Below the pieces are notes generated by a model that ran no database searches, was not told where the DNA came from, and saw only the letters and a list, made by a program, of their open reading frames with translations. 64,000 bases of DNA, taken from contig CATQHB010000002.1 in assembly GCA_958295765.1 (NCBI GenBank), positions 1,500,091-1,564,090 on the forward strand, in the 5' to 3' direction. The stretch comes from an uncultured Dehalococcoidia bacterium (GTDB taxonomy: Bacteria > Chloroflexota > Dehalococcoidia > Lucifugimonadales > UBA3495). How positions within the stretch are numbered: position 1 is the stretch's first letter; each line of letters starts with the position of its first letter. Both the position numbers and the translations under genes were made by a program. Positions 7,283 through 16,042 of the stretch are shown piece after piece.

Positions 7283-9559
7283 CTACTCCACCAGCCGAAT
7301 CTCCCCCTCCCATAGGTGGTGGTAGCCGCCGTCCACCGGCACGACCTGGCCGGTGTGGATGGTGGCAATCTCATATTCCGGTAGCGGCACCACGGCCAGG
7401 CAGAAATCGCCCGACCTTACGCCATGCTTGGCAAAGGGGAAGTCCAAGTTGTCAAAGCCGTGCTGCTGGCGCGGGCCGGGCAGGTCAGCCCCGTCAACCG
7501 GGTACAGGGCCAGAAAGAACCACGCCGCCAGGTCGGCCGGCTGGCACGGCTCCCGGACGTAGAGCAGGCGGTTTTCGACCAGATATACGTCAAAGTCGCT
7601 GGAGATTGCCGGTTGGCGGTCGCCGACCAAATCCGCCAGGTAATCGCTGGCCGTCATCCTTTTCCACTGCACCGGCAGGGTGGCGCCGTGGGGCAGGACG
7701 GTGGCCGCTGTGCATAGCCCGGTTTCCGTTTCCGTCCAGGCTTGGAGGTCAGTGGTAGGCCCGCCGCCGCTCCATTCCCACACTATCAACTCGCCCGGCG
7801 CGCAGTCCCGCGTGAACGCCTGCGCCAACCGCCCGTCCACCAGTAGCCCGACGCCGTCCGCTTGATCGTCAAGGTGCGGTTCCATTCTTTGCCAGAACCA
7901 GGCGGCCGGGTCAGCACCCTCCGTCGGTTCGACCGGCCAGAGCCTGAATCGGAGTTCGCCCTTTACATCGTGAGAAAATGGCGGGCCTTCGAACAGAATC
8001 GCGTCCTGCGACGGGCTGACTTTCCGGTCGCTGACGTTGGCGAGGTGGGTAATCCCGTAACGCTGGTGAAACTCGGTTTCGGTTCCGCTATTCCGGGCGT
8101 GAAAATAGTCATAAGAATTGACCAACCCGTCCAGGTTCACCACCGGATAGCGGGAGAAGTACCCGATAAATCCGGCGTCCCACGACCCCAGCACGCTGTC
8201 CTCGGGCAAGGCCGCGTTCACCACCTGCATACCCATATAGGTAGTAACCTCCCTTTCCCGGAGGGTTGCCTGGCTGCTCCCATCAACATCCCGGAACGGC
8301 CCGGTGAAATCCGCCCCGGTGAACAGCAAGACCGCGCCGACAACGACAATAATCCCGCTTACAACATTGGCCGCCAGCGCCGACCGCGGCCCAATGAAAC
8401 GGCGCAGAAAGTGAATGGCGACGCAGCAGCCGACGGGAATAGCCAACCCCAGCATCAGGTACGCCGGGACGTAGTGCCAATACTCATCCGCCCAGCGGGG
8501 ATGCACGGTGAGGACGGTATGAGCAAACTTCGCCAGATGCCCCACCGCCAGGCTGAACACCCCCACCAGAAAGGCCAGCAGCAGCCCGTCCTCCCGGCTC
8601 CGGGAGCGGCGGCTCAGCCACCATATCAGCGCCAACAGAAAACCGATGCAGATTGCCAACGCCGTCAGCAGCGTCTCATTATTGAAAACATCAACTTGCC
8701 GGATCGCCTGGAAGTTCTGGAGCAGGCGGTAGCCGCCTTCGTTCTCAAAGAGTTCCTGCGACCAGGCCCGCTTGCTGGCCCCGCTCACCGGCACGATGCC
8801 GCCGAACACCAGCTTGTTGTAGGCAAAATAAGTCAGGATGCCGGCGATGGCGCCGATTATTGGAACAAAGACTCGCCGGTACGGGGTAGCAGTCAGGGCA
8901 GCGCGCCAGGACGCGCCGGCCGGCCGCTCTTGCCTTGACCATTCCATAAGCAGCAACGCGGCGGTAGCGGTCAGCGATATGGCAATGTATTCCAGGCGTA
9001 CCCAGGGCAGGGCAAAGGCTACGCCGGCCAGCGGCCCAGTCCACCGCTCCGGGTTCCGGGCATACAGCAGCAGGGCCAGAAACAACAGCCCCAGCATAAA
9101 CAGCGCGGCGGCAGCCTCCAGCCCATGAAAGAGGATGCGAGTTTGATAGAGTATCGGCAGCAAGGCAAACAGCAGATACCAGGGCAGCCGGGCCAGCCGC
9201 GCCGCCGCCACTATAAGGGCCACCCCGCCGGCGATAAGCATTATCTCCAGGGCTTTGATAGCAAACAGCGCCCCTTCCTTGTCAAACATCCAGTAGAAAG
9301 GGGTTATCAGCAGCAGCCAGAGGGGATGATAGCCGTTAGTTCGGGTAATGCCGCCGTCAAAGGTGGAGAACTTTCCCTCAGCCAGGTAGTAGGCTATCTG
9401 GAAGTAGTAGAAGGAATCATCATTGCTCACATCCCGCAGCAGGTTGATGAGGTCAAACTTGACCAGCAGATACCCGGCAAAGGCAGCGCCATAGGCCAGA
9501 ATACCGCCAATAAACAGAACAAACAGGGCATGGCGCAAAGGTGCGGGCAAGGTGAACAT
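7283..9559 (-). CDS. GT-C-type integral membrane glycosyltransferase-like protein
   Basis: A 758-residue protein. About the first 430 residues hold roughly ten hydrophobic helices. The first outer loop carries NDDSFYYFQIAYYLAEGKFS followed by GYHPLWL, the acidic D-D motif and layout of GT-C enzymes that use polyprenyl-phosphate sugars. The C-terminal 300 residues are soluble and probably extracytoplasmic, with SWDAGFIGYFSRYPVVNLDG as in related proteins. It probably transfers a sugar to a lipid or protein at the outer membrane face; substrate unknown. It stands alone, convergent with the HEPN gene. 9560-10301 after its start holds only repeats. Confidence 0.7.
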   Translation of the reverse strand: MFTLPAPLRHALFVLFIGGILAYGAAFAGYLLVKFDLINLLRDVSNDDSFYYFQIAYYLAEGKFSTFDGGITRTNGYHPLWLLLITPFYWMFDKEGALFAIKALEIMLIAGGVALIVAAARLARLPWYLLFALLPILYQTRILFHGLEAAAALFMLGLLFLALLLYARNPERWTGPLAGVAFALPWVRLEYIAISLTATAALLLMEWSRQERPAGASWRAALTATPYRRVFVPIIGAIAGILTYFAYNKLVFGGIVPVSGASKRAWSQELFENEGGYRLLQNFQAIRQVDVFNNETLLTALAICIGFLLALIWWLSRRSRSREDGLLLAFLVGVFSLAVGHLAKFAHTVLTVHPRWADEYWHYVPAYLMLGLAIPVGCCVAIHFLRRFIGPRSALAANVVSGIIVVVGAVLLFTGADFTGPFRDVDGSSQATLREREVTTYMGMQVVNAALPEDSVLGSWDAGFIGYFSRYPVVNLDGLVNSYDYFHARNSGTETEFHQRYGITHLANVSDRKVSPSQDAILFEGPPFSHDVKGELRFRLWPVEPTEGADPAAWFWQRMEPHLDDQADGVGLLVDGRLAQAFTRDCAPGELIVWEWSGGGPTTDLQAWTETETGLCTAATVLPHGATLPVQWKRMTASDYLADLVGDRQPAISSDFDVYLVENRLLYVREPCQPADLAAWFFLALYPVDGADLPGPRQQHGFDNLDFPFAKHGVRSGDFCLAVVPLPEYEIATIHTGQVVPVDGGYHHLWEGEIRLVE

Positions 9560-9704
9560 AGCGGTAAGTGTAGCATATACGCCGGGCTTTTCCGCAGGGA
9601 GACGGGGAGTATTCGCTCACCGCTCACCCTGAGCCGGCTACGCCATTATCCCGTTATGTATCCGGTTATGTCATTCCGACCGCTATCCCCTTATGTACCC
9701 GTTA

Positions 9705-9793
9705 TGTCATTCCGACCGCAGGGAGGAATCTAAAATGCCGGCCCTTGACTCCGCTCAAGATTTTTAGATTCCTCCCTGCGGTCGGAATGACAC
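9705..9793. repeat. Family D inverted repeat
   Basis: TGTCATTCCGACCGCAGGGA and its complement flank a short centre (CTTGACTCCGCTCAAG) that is itself palindromic; each arm is about 30 bp. The same element is at 49219-49307 and a half copy at 15356. Partial copies of the arm precede it from about 9655. Confidence 0.85.
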
Positions 9794-9935
9794 AGGAGTT
9801 GGTGGTCGAAATGGCAGAGAGGTTTGTCGGAATGGCACAGGCGTCAGCGGTCGGAATGACCTGCCAGCTGCGTAACTCCAGGGCAACAGCGTCTTAACCA
9901 ATGCAACCCAGGCAACCGTCGGCAACCCAAATAAC

Positions 9936-10030
9936 CGTCGTTCCGGCGAAAGCCGGAATCCAGGAAATCCCCCGGAAAAGAGCGTGCCGGCTACCGGGGG
10001 TTCTGGATTCCGGCCTGCGCCGGAACGACG
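9936..10030. repeat. Family A palindromic repeat
   Basis: A 95-bp copy, CGTCGTTCCGGCG...CGCCGGAACGACG; the right inner arm reads GGCCTGCGCC instead of GGCTTTCGCC. It is embedded in flanks (AGGGCAACAGCGTCTTAACC at 9880, GCGCAGTTGCCTTGG after it) that recur around other copies. Confidence 0.85.
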
Positions 10031-10059
10031 GGTTTATGGCGCAGTTGCCTTGGCTGGGT

Positions 10060-10140
10060 GGTTCGACAAGCTCACCATGAGCGGGTTTTGATAAAGCCGA
10101 GCCGTCCCCCTTCCCCGCTCATCCTGAGCTTGTCGAAGGA
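10060..10140. repeat. Family C inverted repeat
   Basis: GGTTCGACAAGCTCACCATG and the imperfect complement ending GAGCTTGTCGAAGGA face each other across about 30 bp. Ten or more copies occur in the window. Confidence 0.8.
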
Positions 10141-10173
10141 TGCTCTGTAGCAACCGTCAGCAACCCAAGCCAC

Positions 10174-10269
10174 CGTCGTTCCGGCGAAAGCCGGAATCCA
10201 GGAAATCCCCGGGGAAAGAACGGGCCGGCTTACCGAGGGTTCTGGATTCCGGCCTGCGCCGGAACGACG
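10174..10269. repeat. Family A palindromic repeat
   Basis: A 96-bp copy that ends 33 bp from the glycerate kinase stop, so it lies in the 3' untranslated region of that gene. Variant right arm GGCCTGCGCC as in the copy at 9936. Confidence 0.85.
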
Positions 10270-10301
10270 GTTTTATACGGATTATCGTTATGCGGCTACC
10301 C

Positions 10302-11459
10302 TTAGCCCCGTCCGCTACCAAGCCGCCCCACCCGCCATAGCCGCATGGCCCGTTCCGCCGCGCCCTCCAACAGTTCCTCGGTGCGGGCCAGGCTTTGCTC
10401 AAAGCTCATCGGGCGGTCGGCGATGCAGACTACGGCGGCGATGCCATGTTGGTATAATTCCTCGTAACCGTCGCCCAGGCTGCCGGCCAGGATGACCGTC
10501 GGCACTTGGTAGGCCCCGGCTTTGCGCGCCACCCCCACCGGCGACTTATCGTAGATTGAGGACACGTCGGCCCGGCCCTCGCCGGTTATCACCAGGTCCG
10601 CGCCCCGGATCTGCTGCTCAAAATCCAGCACTTCGCAAACCATGTCAATGCCCGACTGGAGCCTGGCCCCGGTGAAGGCCATCAGCCCGGCGCCCAGCCC
10701 GCCGGCGGCCCCGGCGCCGGGGTGTTCCTCATTCAGGAAATCCATCCCTAAGTCGCGCTGGGCCACCCGGCCAAAATTAGCCAGGGCCGCGTCCAGTTCC
10801 GCCACCATTTCCGGGGAGGCCCCCTTTTGCGGCCCATAAACGGCCGAGGCGCCGGCCGGGCCGCACAAGGGATTGGTAACATCGGTGGCCCCGATGATGG
10901 TAACGTCCTTCAGCTTGGGGTTAAGGGCAGCAACGTCAATGTGGGCCAGCCGGGACAGGGCGGCGCCGCCCCGGGGCAGCGCCTTTCCCTGGGCGTCCAG
11001 GAACTTTACCCCCAGGGCGTCCGCCATCCCGGTGCCGGCGTCATTGGTCGCGCTACCGCCCAACCCCACGATAATCCGGGTAAATCCCCGCTCCAGCGCC
11101 TCCCGGATAATCTCGCCGGTGCCCCGGGTGGTAGTGGTGCGGGGATTGCGGCGGCGGGGCGGCACCAGGGCCAGCCCGGAGGCCCGGGCCATTTCCACCA
11201 CCGCCGTCTGCCCGTCGCCCATCACCCCCCAGGGAGCCTCTACGGCGTGGCCCAGCGGCCCGGTAACGATACTGCGGAAAAGCTGGCCGCCGGTACTGTC
11301 CACCAGCACGTTCAACGTGCCGTCCCCGCCGTCGGCCACCGGCACCAGGGCCGTCGCCGCCTCCGGTTCGGCGCGGCGCACTCCCCGCGCAATGGCCTGG
11401 GCCGCCTCCAGGGCCGAAACGCTACCCTTAAAACTCTGAGGGGCAATTACTATTTTCAT
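10302..11459 (-). CDS. Glycerate 2-kinase (GlxK/GarK family)
   Basis: A 385-residue protein with the family's N-terminus MKIVIAPQSFKGS and the motifs VADGGDGTLNVLV, VEMARASGLALV, GLGGSATNDAGTGMADALG and DLVITGEGRAD. The family phosphorylates D-glycerate to 2-phosphoglycerate, feeding glyoxylate, serine or photorespiration-like carbon into glycolysis. Length matches the family. The C-terminal 15 residues (RVGRLGSGRG) are a basic extra tail. It is a single gene; no glyoxylate carboligase or tartronate semialdehyde reductase is nearby. 11460-11872 upstream holds one family B repeat and nothing coding. Confidence 0.93.
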   Translation of the reverse strand: MKIVIAPQSFKGSVSALEAAQAIARGVRRAEPEAATALVPVADGGDGTLNVLVDSTGGQLFRSIVTGPLGHAVEAPWGVMGDGQTAVVEMARASGLALVPPRRRNPRTTTTRGTGEIIREALERGFTRIIVGLGGSATNDAGTGMADALGVKFLDAQGKALPRGGAALSRLAHIDVAALNPKLKDVTIIGATDVTNPLCGPAGASAVYGPQKGASPEMVAELDAALANFGRVAQRDLGMDFLNEEHPGAGAAGGLGAGLMAFTGARLQSGIDMVCEVLDFEQQIRGADLVITGEGRADVSSIYDKSPVGVARKAGAYQVPTVILAGSLGDGYEELYQHGIAAVVCIADRPMSFEQSLARTEELLEGAAERAMRLWRVGRLGSGRG

Positions 11460-11581
11460 TGCTGCGCTCCATTACTGCTACTGCTGCGGGAATAAAGACC
11501 TGAACCGCTATCACCAGTCCCTACCACTTACCATGGGCAGAGTTCAGGGTATTCTCAACGGTTATCGGCATTATCACCGAC

Positions 11582-11700
11582 GTAGGGGCAGGTTTGTAAC
11601 CCGCCCTGGCTCAGGCACAGGAATCGGTCAACTATGGCACATCCGTTTTCCGGTATTTCCTTGCCGTTGAACGTCGGGTGGGTTATAAACCCGCCCTTAC
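11582..11700. repeat. Family B palindromic repeat (full length)
   Basis: A 119-bp copy from GTAGGGGCAGGTTTGTAACC to GGTTATAAACCCGCCCTTAC, sharing the internal GGTCAACTATGGC with copies at 2785 and 61080. Confidence 0.8.
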
Positions 11701-11872
11701 CATTAAACCGTCCATCCAACCGTCCACCGGCCCGGTACGAGTAAGAAATACCAGCAAAGGTTGGGAATATCGAGTTTAGCGCATTACTTCCGCATCGGAT
11801 ATATCCATTTTAACCGCTCTCTGCTAAAATCGGGACACGCCGGGGCTATACCGGGAGCAAAGGAGGTCGCCG

Positions 11873-13204
11873 ATGCCATCCAAGGAAGAACTCAAGCGCC
11901 AGGTATTTGACGCCATTGACTCCCGAGCCGATGACCTCATCAACCTGGCGCAGACCATCCTCAGCCACCCGGAACCGGGCTACCGGGAAGTCAAAACCGC
12001 CGGTCTGGTGGCCGACAAGCTGGCCGAAATGGGCCTCCCCTTCCGCTCCGGCCTCGGCCTGACCGGCGTGCGGGCCGACCTGGTAGGCGGCAGCGCCGGC
12101 CCTACTATGGCCCTACTGGGCGAGTTGGACTCCCTGATTGTCAACGAACATCCCTACGCCGACGCCACCACCGGCGCCGCCCACGCCTGCGGCCACCATT
12201 GCCAGATTGGTATGCTGCTGGGCGCGGCGGTGGGACTGAATCAGCCGGAAGTATTGTCGGCCCTGAGCGGTCGCATCGCTCTGATTGCCGTTCCCGCCGA
12301 GGAGTATATTGAGATTGAGTACCGGGATTCCCTGCGCCGGGCGGGAAAGATTGAGTTCCTGGGGGGCAAGCCGGAGCTAATCAAGCTGGGCGAGTTCGAT
12401 GACGTGAACCTGGCAATGATGGTTCACACCACCAGTTCGGTGGAGGAGGGCCAGCTTTGCGTCAGCGGCACCAACAACGGCACCGTCGCCAAGAAAATCC
12501 AGTTCATTGGCCGGGGTTCCCACGCCGGCGGGTCGCCCCACCTGGGCATCAACGCCCTGAACGCCGCTACCCTGGCCCTCAGCGCCATTCACCATAACCG
12601 GGAGACTTTCCGCGACGCCGACACGGTGCGGGTTCACCCCATCATCACCAAGGGCGGCGAGGCGGTAAGCGCCGTTCCCGCCGACGTTAGAATGGAAACC
12701 TTTGTCCGGGGCCGCACCATTGAGGCGATAATGGACGCCAACCGCAAGGTGGATCGGGCCTTGCGCGCCGGGGCTATGGCCGTAGGCGCCCAGGTTCACA
12801 TCCAGACCATCCCCGGCTACCTGCCCTTGACCCAGAGCCGGCAGATGAACGAGATTTACGAACCCAACGCCGCCGCGCTGGTGGGTGCCAACCGGGTGGG
12901 CCACGTCAGCCACCGCACCGGCTCCACGGATATGGGCGACATCAGCCAACTGATGCCGGCCATTCACCCCTACGTTGGCGGGGCCACCGGGCTGGGCCAC
13001 GGCGCCGACTACGTGATTCAGGACTACCGCCTGGCGGTAATCACCGCCGCCAAGTCCATGGCGGCGACGGTGGTGGACTTGCTGGCCGACGGCGCCAACC
13101 TGGCCGGCAAAGTCGTCGCCGAACATCGCCCGGAAATGACCCGCCCCGAATACCTGAAGTTTATGCGCTCCCTCGCCAGCGAAGCAACCTTTGATGCTGA
13201 ATGA
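11873..13204 (+). CDS. M20-family amidohydrolase/metallopeptidase (paralogue 1)
   Basis: A 443-residue metal-dependent amidohydrolase of the M20D type (HipO/AbgB-like). Metal-site motifs are ALLGELDSL, HACGHHCQIG (residues about 103-112), PAEEYIEIE and, near the C-terminus, GSTDMGDIS and GHGADY. The central lid domain includes GRGSHAGGSPHLGINALNA. The family removes acyl or aminoacyl groups from N-acyl amino acids; the substrate is not evident. Strong ribosome site AAAGGAGG. A close paralogue follows 12 bases later and the two are probably co-transcribed. Confidence 0.9.
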   Translation: MPSKEELKRQVFDAIDSRADDLINLAQTILSHPEPGYREVKTAGLVADKLAEMGLPFRSGLGLTGVRADLVGGSAGPTMALLGELDSLIVNEHPYADATTGAAHACGHHCQIGMLLGAAVGLNQPEVLSALSGRIALIAVPAEEYIEIEYRDSLRRAGKIEFLGGKPELIKLGEFDDVNLAMMVHTTSSVEEGQLCVSGTNNGTVAKKIQFIGRGSHAGGSPHLGINALNAATLALSAIHHNRETFRDADTVRVHPIITKGGEAVSAVPADVRMETFVRGRTIEAIMDANRKVDRALRAGAMAVGAQVHIQTIPGYLPLTQSRQMNEIYEPNAAALVGANRVGHVSHRTGSTDMGDISQLMPAIHPYVGGATGLGHGADYVIQDYRLAVITAAKSMAATVVDLLADGANLAGKVVAEHRPEMTRPEYLKFMRSLASEATFDAE

Positions 13205-13216
13205 GGCTGAATAGTT

Positions 13217-14563
13217 ATGTTATCCAGGCAAGAATTGAAGCAGAGAGCCTGCGCCGCCATCGACCGCAGCGAAGCGGAAATCGTCGGCGTCGCCCGCCAG
13301 ATCCTGAACAACCCGGAACCGGGATTCAGCGAGTCCAAAACCGCCCAACTGGTGGCCGACAAGTTTGACGAGTTGGGCATTGACTACCGGACCGGCCTGG
13401 CCCTTACCGGCGTCAAGGGCCGGATTGCCGGCGGCGGCGGCCCCGGCCCCCGCGTAGCCCTGATTGGCGAACTGGACTCCCTGATTGTCAACGAACACCC
13501 CCACGCCGACGCCGACACCGGCGCCGCCCACGCCTGCGGCCACCACTGCCAGATTGGGATGATGCTGGGGGCAATCCGGGGGCTGACCCAGCCGGAAGTT
13601 CTGGAACAGCTATCCGGCGAGTTGGTTCCCTTTGCCGTGCCCGCCGAGGAGTTCATCGAAGTATCCCGCCGGCTGCAACTCCGGGAGGAGAAAAAGCTGG
13701 AGTTTATGGGCGGCAAGCAGGAGTTGATTCGCCTGGGGGAGTTCGACGACGTTGACCTGGCGATGATGTGCCATACCGCCAGCGATATGGGCGACCACAA
13801 GTTCGCCGTCGGCGGCACCAGCAACGGCCACGTGGTCAAGTACGTCCAATTCCTGGGTAAGGGCGCCCACGCCGGGAGCGCGCCCCATTTGGGCGTTAAT
13901 GCCCTGAACGCCGCCTCTTTCGCGCTCCAGGCCATCCACAACAACCGGGAGGCTTTTCGGGGTGAGGATACGGTCCGCGTCCACGGCATTATGACCAAGG
14001 GCGGCGAGGCGGTGAACGCCGTACCGGCCGACGTGCGCCTGGAGTGGCGGGTCCGGTCGGCTACCCCCAAGGCGGTGGTGCAGAACTCTACTATCGTTGA
14101 CCGCTGCTTCAAGGCCGGCGCCCTGGCCGTAGGCGCCTCGGTAAAGATAACCAACATCCCCGGCTATCTCCCGATGAAACACGATACCCACCTTCAGGAG
14201 TTGTTCCGGCAGAACGCCACCGCCCTGATTGGCGAGTCCCGCACCCTGGTGATTCCCGGCCGGCGCAACCGGGGCGGGTCAACCGACATGGGAGACCTGA
14301 GCCACCTGATGCCGGTCTGCCACCCTTACACCGCCGGGGCGGTCGGCTCCGGTCACAGCAAGGAATACCTGATTAACGACTACCAGGCGGCGGTAGTAAA
14401 TCCGGCCAAAATAATGGCAATGGTGGTCATTGACCTGCTGGCCGAAGGCGCGGCCAAGGCTAAAGAGGTTACCCATTCCCACCGCCCGGTAATGAAAAAG
14501 GCCGCCTACCTACGCTTCCAACGGGAACGGGCCGAGGTCATCGAATACAACGGCGCCGAGTAA
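13217..14563 (+). CDS. M20-family amidohydrolase/metallopeptidase (paralogue 2)
   Basis: A 448-residue protein closely similar to the preceding gene over its whole length (for example GELDSLIVNEHP, HACGHHCQIGM, PHLGVNALNAASFAL, MTKGGEAVNAVPADVR). It has the same metal ligands and the same lid, so both members look active. Clear differences lie in the 145-200 region (EEFIEVSRRLQLREEKK) and in an added RRNRGG loop before STDMGDLSHLMP, which may alter substrate preference. The pair arose by tandem duplication and could act as a heterodimer or on different substrates. Confidence 0.9.
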   Translation: MLSRQELKQRACAAIDRSEAEIVGVARQILNNPEPGFSESKTAQLVADKFDELGIDYRTGLALTGVKGRIAGGGGPGPRVALIGELDSLIVNEHPHADADTGAAHACGHHCQIGMMLGAIRGLTQPEVLEQLSGELVPFAVPAEEFIEVSRRLQLREEKKLEFMGGKQELIRLGEFDDVDLAMMCHTASDMGDHKFAVGGTSNGHVVKYVQFLGKGAHAGSAPHLGVNALNAASFALQAIHNNREAFRGEDTVRVHGIMTKGGEAVNAVPADVRLEWRVRSATPKAVVQNSTIVDRCFKAGALAVGASVKITNIPGYLPMKHDTHLQELFRQNATALIGESRTLVIPGRRNRGGSTDMGDLSHLMPVCHPYTAGAVGSGHSKEYLINDYQAAVVNPAKIMAMVVIDLLAEGAAKAKEVTHSHRPVMKKAAYLRFQRERAEVIEYNGAE

Positions 14564-14573
14564 CCCCGACTCA

Positions 14574-14652
14574 AACATGGATATACAGGATATACAGGAT
14601 TATTTTCTTTATCCCCTATCCCCTAATCCTGTAAATCCTGTATATCCATGTT
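14574..14652. terminator. Long hairpin between convergent genes (probable bidirectional terminator)
   Basis: AACATGGATATACAGGATAT plus nine more bases (14574-14602) is complementary to 14624-14652 with one mismatch over 29 bp; the 21-nt loop is TTTTCTTTATCCC-rich. Each arm also holds the direct repeat ATACAGGAT. It fills the space between the M20 gene and the dolichol-kinase-like gene and ends 3 bases from the latter's stop. It is AT-rich, unlike families A-D. It may be a mobile repeat used as a terminator. Confidence 0.65.
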
Positions 14653-14655
14653 AAA

Positions 14656-15264
14656 TTAACCCCCCGGTATCCCTACAACCGCTAACTGCATCACCGTGCC
14701 GGCAATCAGGGGCACCCACAGGTTATCGTCTCCGGGCAGCGGCGCCAGTTCCACTAGGCCGGCGACCACCGCCCCGGCCAGCAAACCCCAGTGGAAGGGA
14801 GCGATGCCGGCTGCGACCAGCGCCGCCCCTACCAGCAGCGACACCCCGATAAAAGCCAGCGTCCCTACCGGCGACTTTCCAAAGAGCCGCGGCCCCGGCA
14901 TCGGGCGCCCCACCAGCGCCGCCGCCGGGTCGCCCAGGGACAGGAAAAGCAGGACGGCTACCGCCACCGCCTGGTCGAATAAGAGAAAGGAAAGAAATGC
15001 GGCCACCAACAGGTAGGTAGCGCCGGTAATCCGGCGGTCTTCACTGCTCTTGAGCAGGGGCCGGAGCCAGCGCAGAAACAGCCGGTTCAGCCAGGATACC
15101 CGAAAGCGGGTCAAGTCCAGGGACAGGCTGCCCAAGGCCAATACCGCCAGGATAATCACCAACTCCGGCATTGGGGCCAGGATGCCGGCCAAAGGGGGCA
15201 GGGAGCCGGCTACCGCGTGGAAAAGCCGCCGTCCCAGCGGTGGAGCAGCGGACGCTCCGGTCAT
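14656..15264 (-). CDS. Dolichol/diacylglycerol kinase-like CTP-dependent membrane kinase
   Basis: A 202-residue protein with about six hydrophobic helices. It carries the signature of the SEC59/DGK1/VTE5 group: a cytoplasmic loop FLSLGDPAAALVGRPMPGPR followed by GKSPVGTLAF, and a C-terminal VELAPLPGDDNLWVPL. Members phosphorylate a lipid alcohol (dolichol, diacylglycerol, phytol) using CTP at the membrane. The lipid used here is unknown. It is convergent with the M20 pair. The family D half repeat lies 90 bp before its start. Confidence 0.8.
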   Translation of the reverse strand: MTGASAAPPLGRRLFHAVAGSLPPLAGILAPMPELVIILAVLALGSLSLDLTRFRVSWLNRLFLRWLRPLLKSSEDRRITGATYLLVAAFLSFLLFDQAVAVAVLLFLSLGDPAAALVGRPMPGPRLFGKSPVGTLAFIGVSLLVGAALVAAGIAPFHWGLLAGAVVAGLVELAPLPGDDNLWVPLIAGTVMQLAVVGIPGG

Positions 15265-15355
15265 TGCACCATATCCTGCTGCATCATTACTTCAGGAGTT
15301 ACGCCGTTGGCCGGTCATTCCGATCAATCTGTTATGTCATTCCCAACGGTTAGAA

Positions 15356-15388
15356 TGTCATTCCGACCGCAGGGAGGAATCTAAACGC
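15356..15388. repeat. Family D half copy
   Basis: One arm only (TGTCATTCCGACCGCAGGGA, GGAATCTAAACGCC), without the matching opposite arm. Confidence 0.7.
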
Positions 15389-15408
15389 CGGGCCGTTCAA
15401 GGCAACCC

Positions 15409-16035
15409 CTAAAACCCGATGGTAATGCCATCGCCGGCCCGCCAGCGCAAGTCCTGAAACTCCGTATCTTCCGGCGCCTCGAAAATCAGCCACCCGTTAA
15501 TCCCGAAACCCTTTAGCAGGTCAAAAGACCGGGTGGTGCCGTCGGTGTAGGTGGTGTTCCATAGAAAGCAAACGTCCCGGGGGGTTTGCACCGGACAACG
15601 GGCGACCCGCACGTTGTCAACGTCCTCCGGGGGTGGAACCGCTTCCGCCCGTTGGTTTATGTCAATGGGGAAGTATTTTTCCTGAAAGAAGTCCCGCAAT
15701 TCCGCCGCCCTTTCGTCAATGTTGACGATGGCGCTGGTGGCGGTGTGGTTCTCCACCTTCATCCGCAGCATCACCAGTTCCAGGCCCGGCTCCGAGGGGG
15801 CCAATCGGTAATACCTGGAGCCTTGAGCGGCAACATCCAGGTTATACACCAGTTCCGGCGCCCGTTCTATCGCCGCCACGCTGAGGTGCAGGGTTCGGCC
15901 CTTGTAGTACTTGCCAATGGCCGGGGAAACGTCGGCGCAAGCCGTCAGCACGACCGGGACAACCAGCGCCAGGGCAATCGTAACAACAACCCAAGCTGAA
16001 CGCTTAATTCCGAACAATGTAGAAATCCTTATCAT
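15409..16035 (-). CDS. Putative lipoprotein of unknown function
   Basis: A 208-residue protein with a positively charged N-terminus, a hydrophobic stretch and a lipobox LTAC at residues 30-33 (VVPVVLTACADVSP). It is therefore exported, acylated on Cys33 and anchored to the outside of the membrane. The mature part is probably beta-rich: GLELVMLRMKVENHTATSAI resembles the core of secreted DUF4352-type immunoglobulin-like proteins, but I do not recognise it firmly. Two mature cysteines (RCPVQTPRDVCF) could form a disulfide. It begins 8 bases after the cysteine desulfurase stop, so the two probably share a transcript. Confidence 0.7.
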   Translation of the reverse strand: MIRISTLFGIKRSAWVVVTIALALVVPVVLTACADVSPAIGKYYKGRTLHLSVAAIERAPELVYNLDVAAQGSRYYRLAPSEPGLELVMLRMKVENHTATSAIVNIDERAAELRDFFQEKYFPIDINQRAEAVPPPEDVDNVRVARCPVQTPRDVCFLWNTTYTDGTTRSFDLLKGFGINGWLIFEAPEDTEFQDLRWRAGDGITIGF

Positions 16036-16042
16036 ACCGCCT

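Noticed and set aside
9705-10269. Repeat cluster as a CRISPR array.
   Set aside because: The elements are inverted, unequal in spacing, of different families and have no regular spacers; no cas gene is present.
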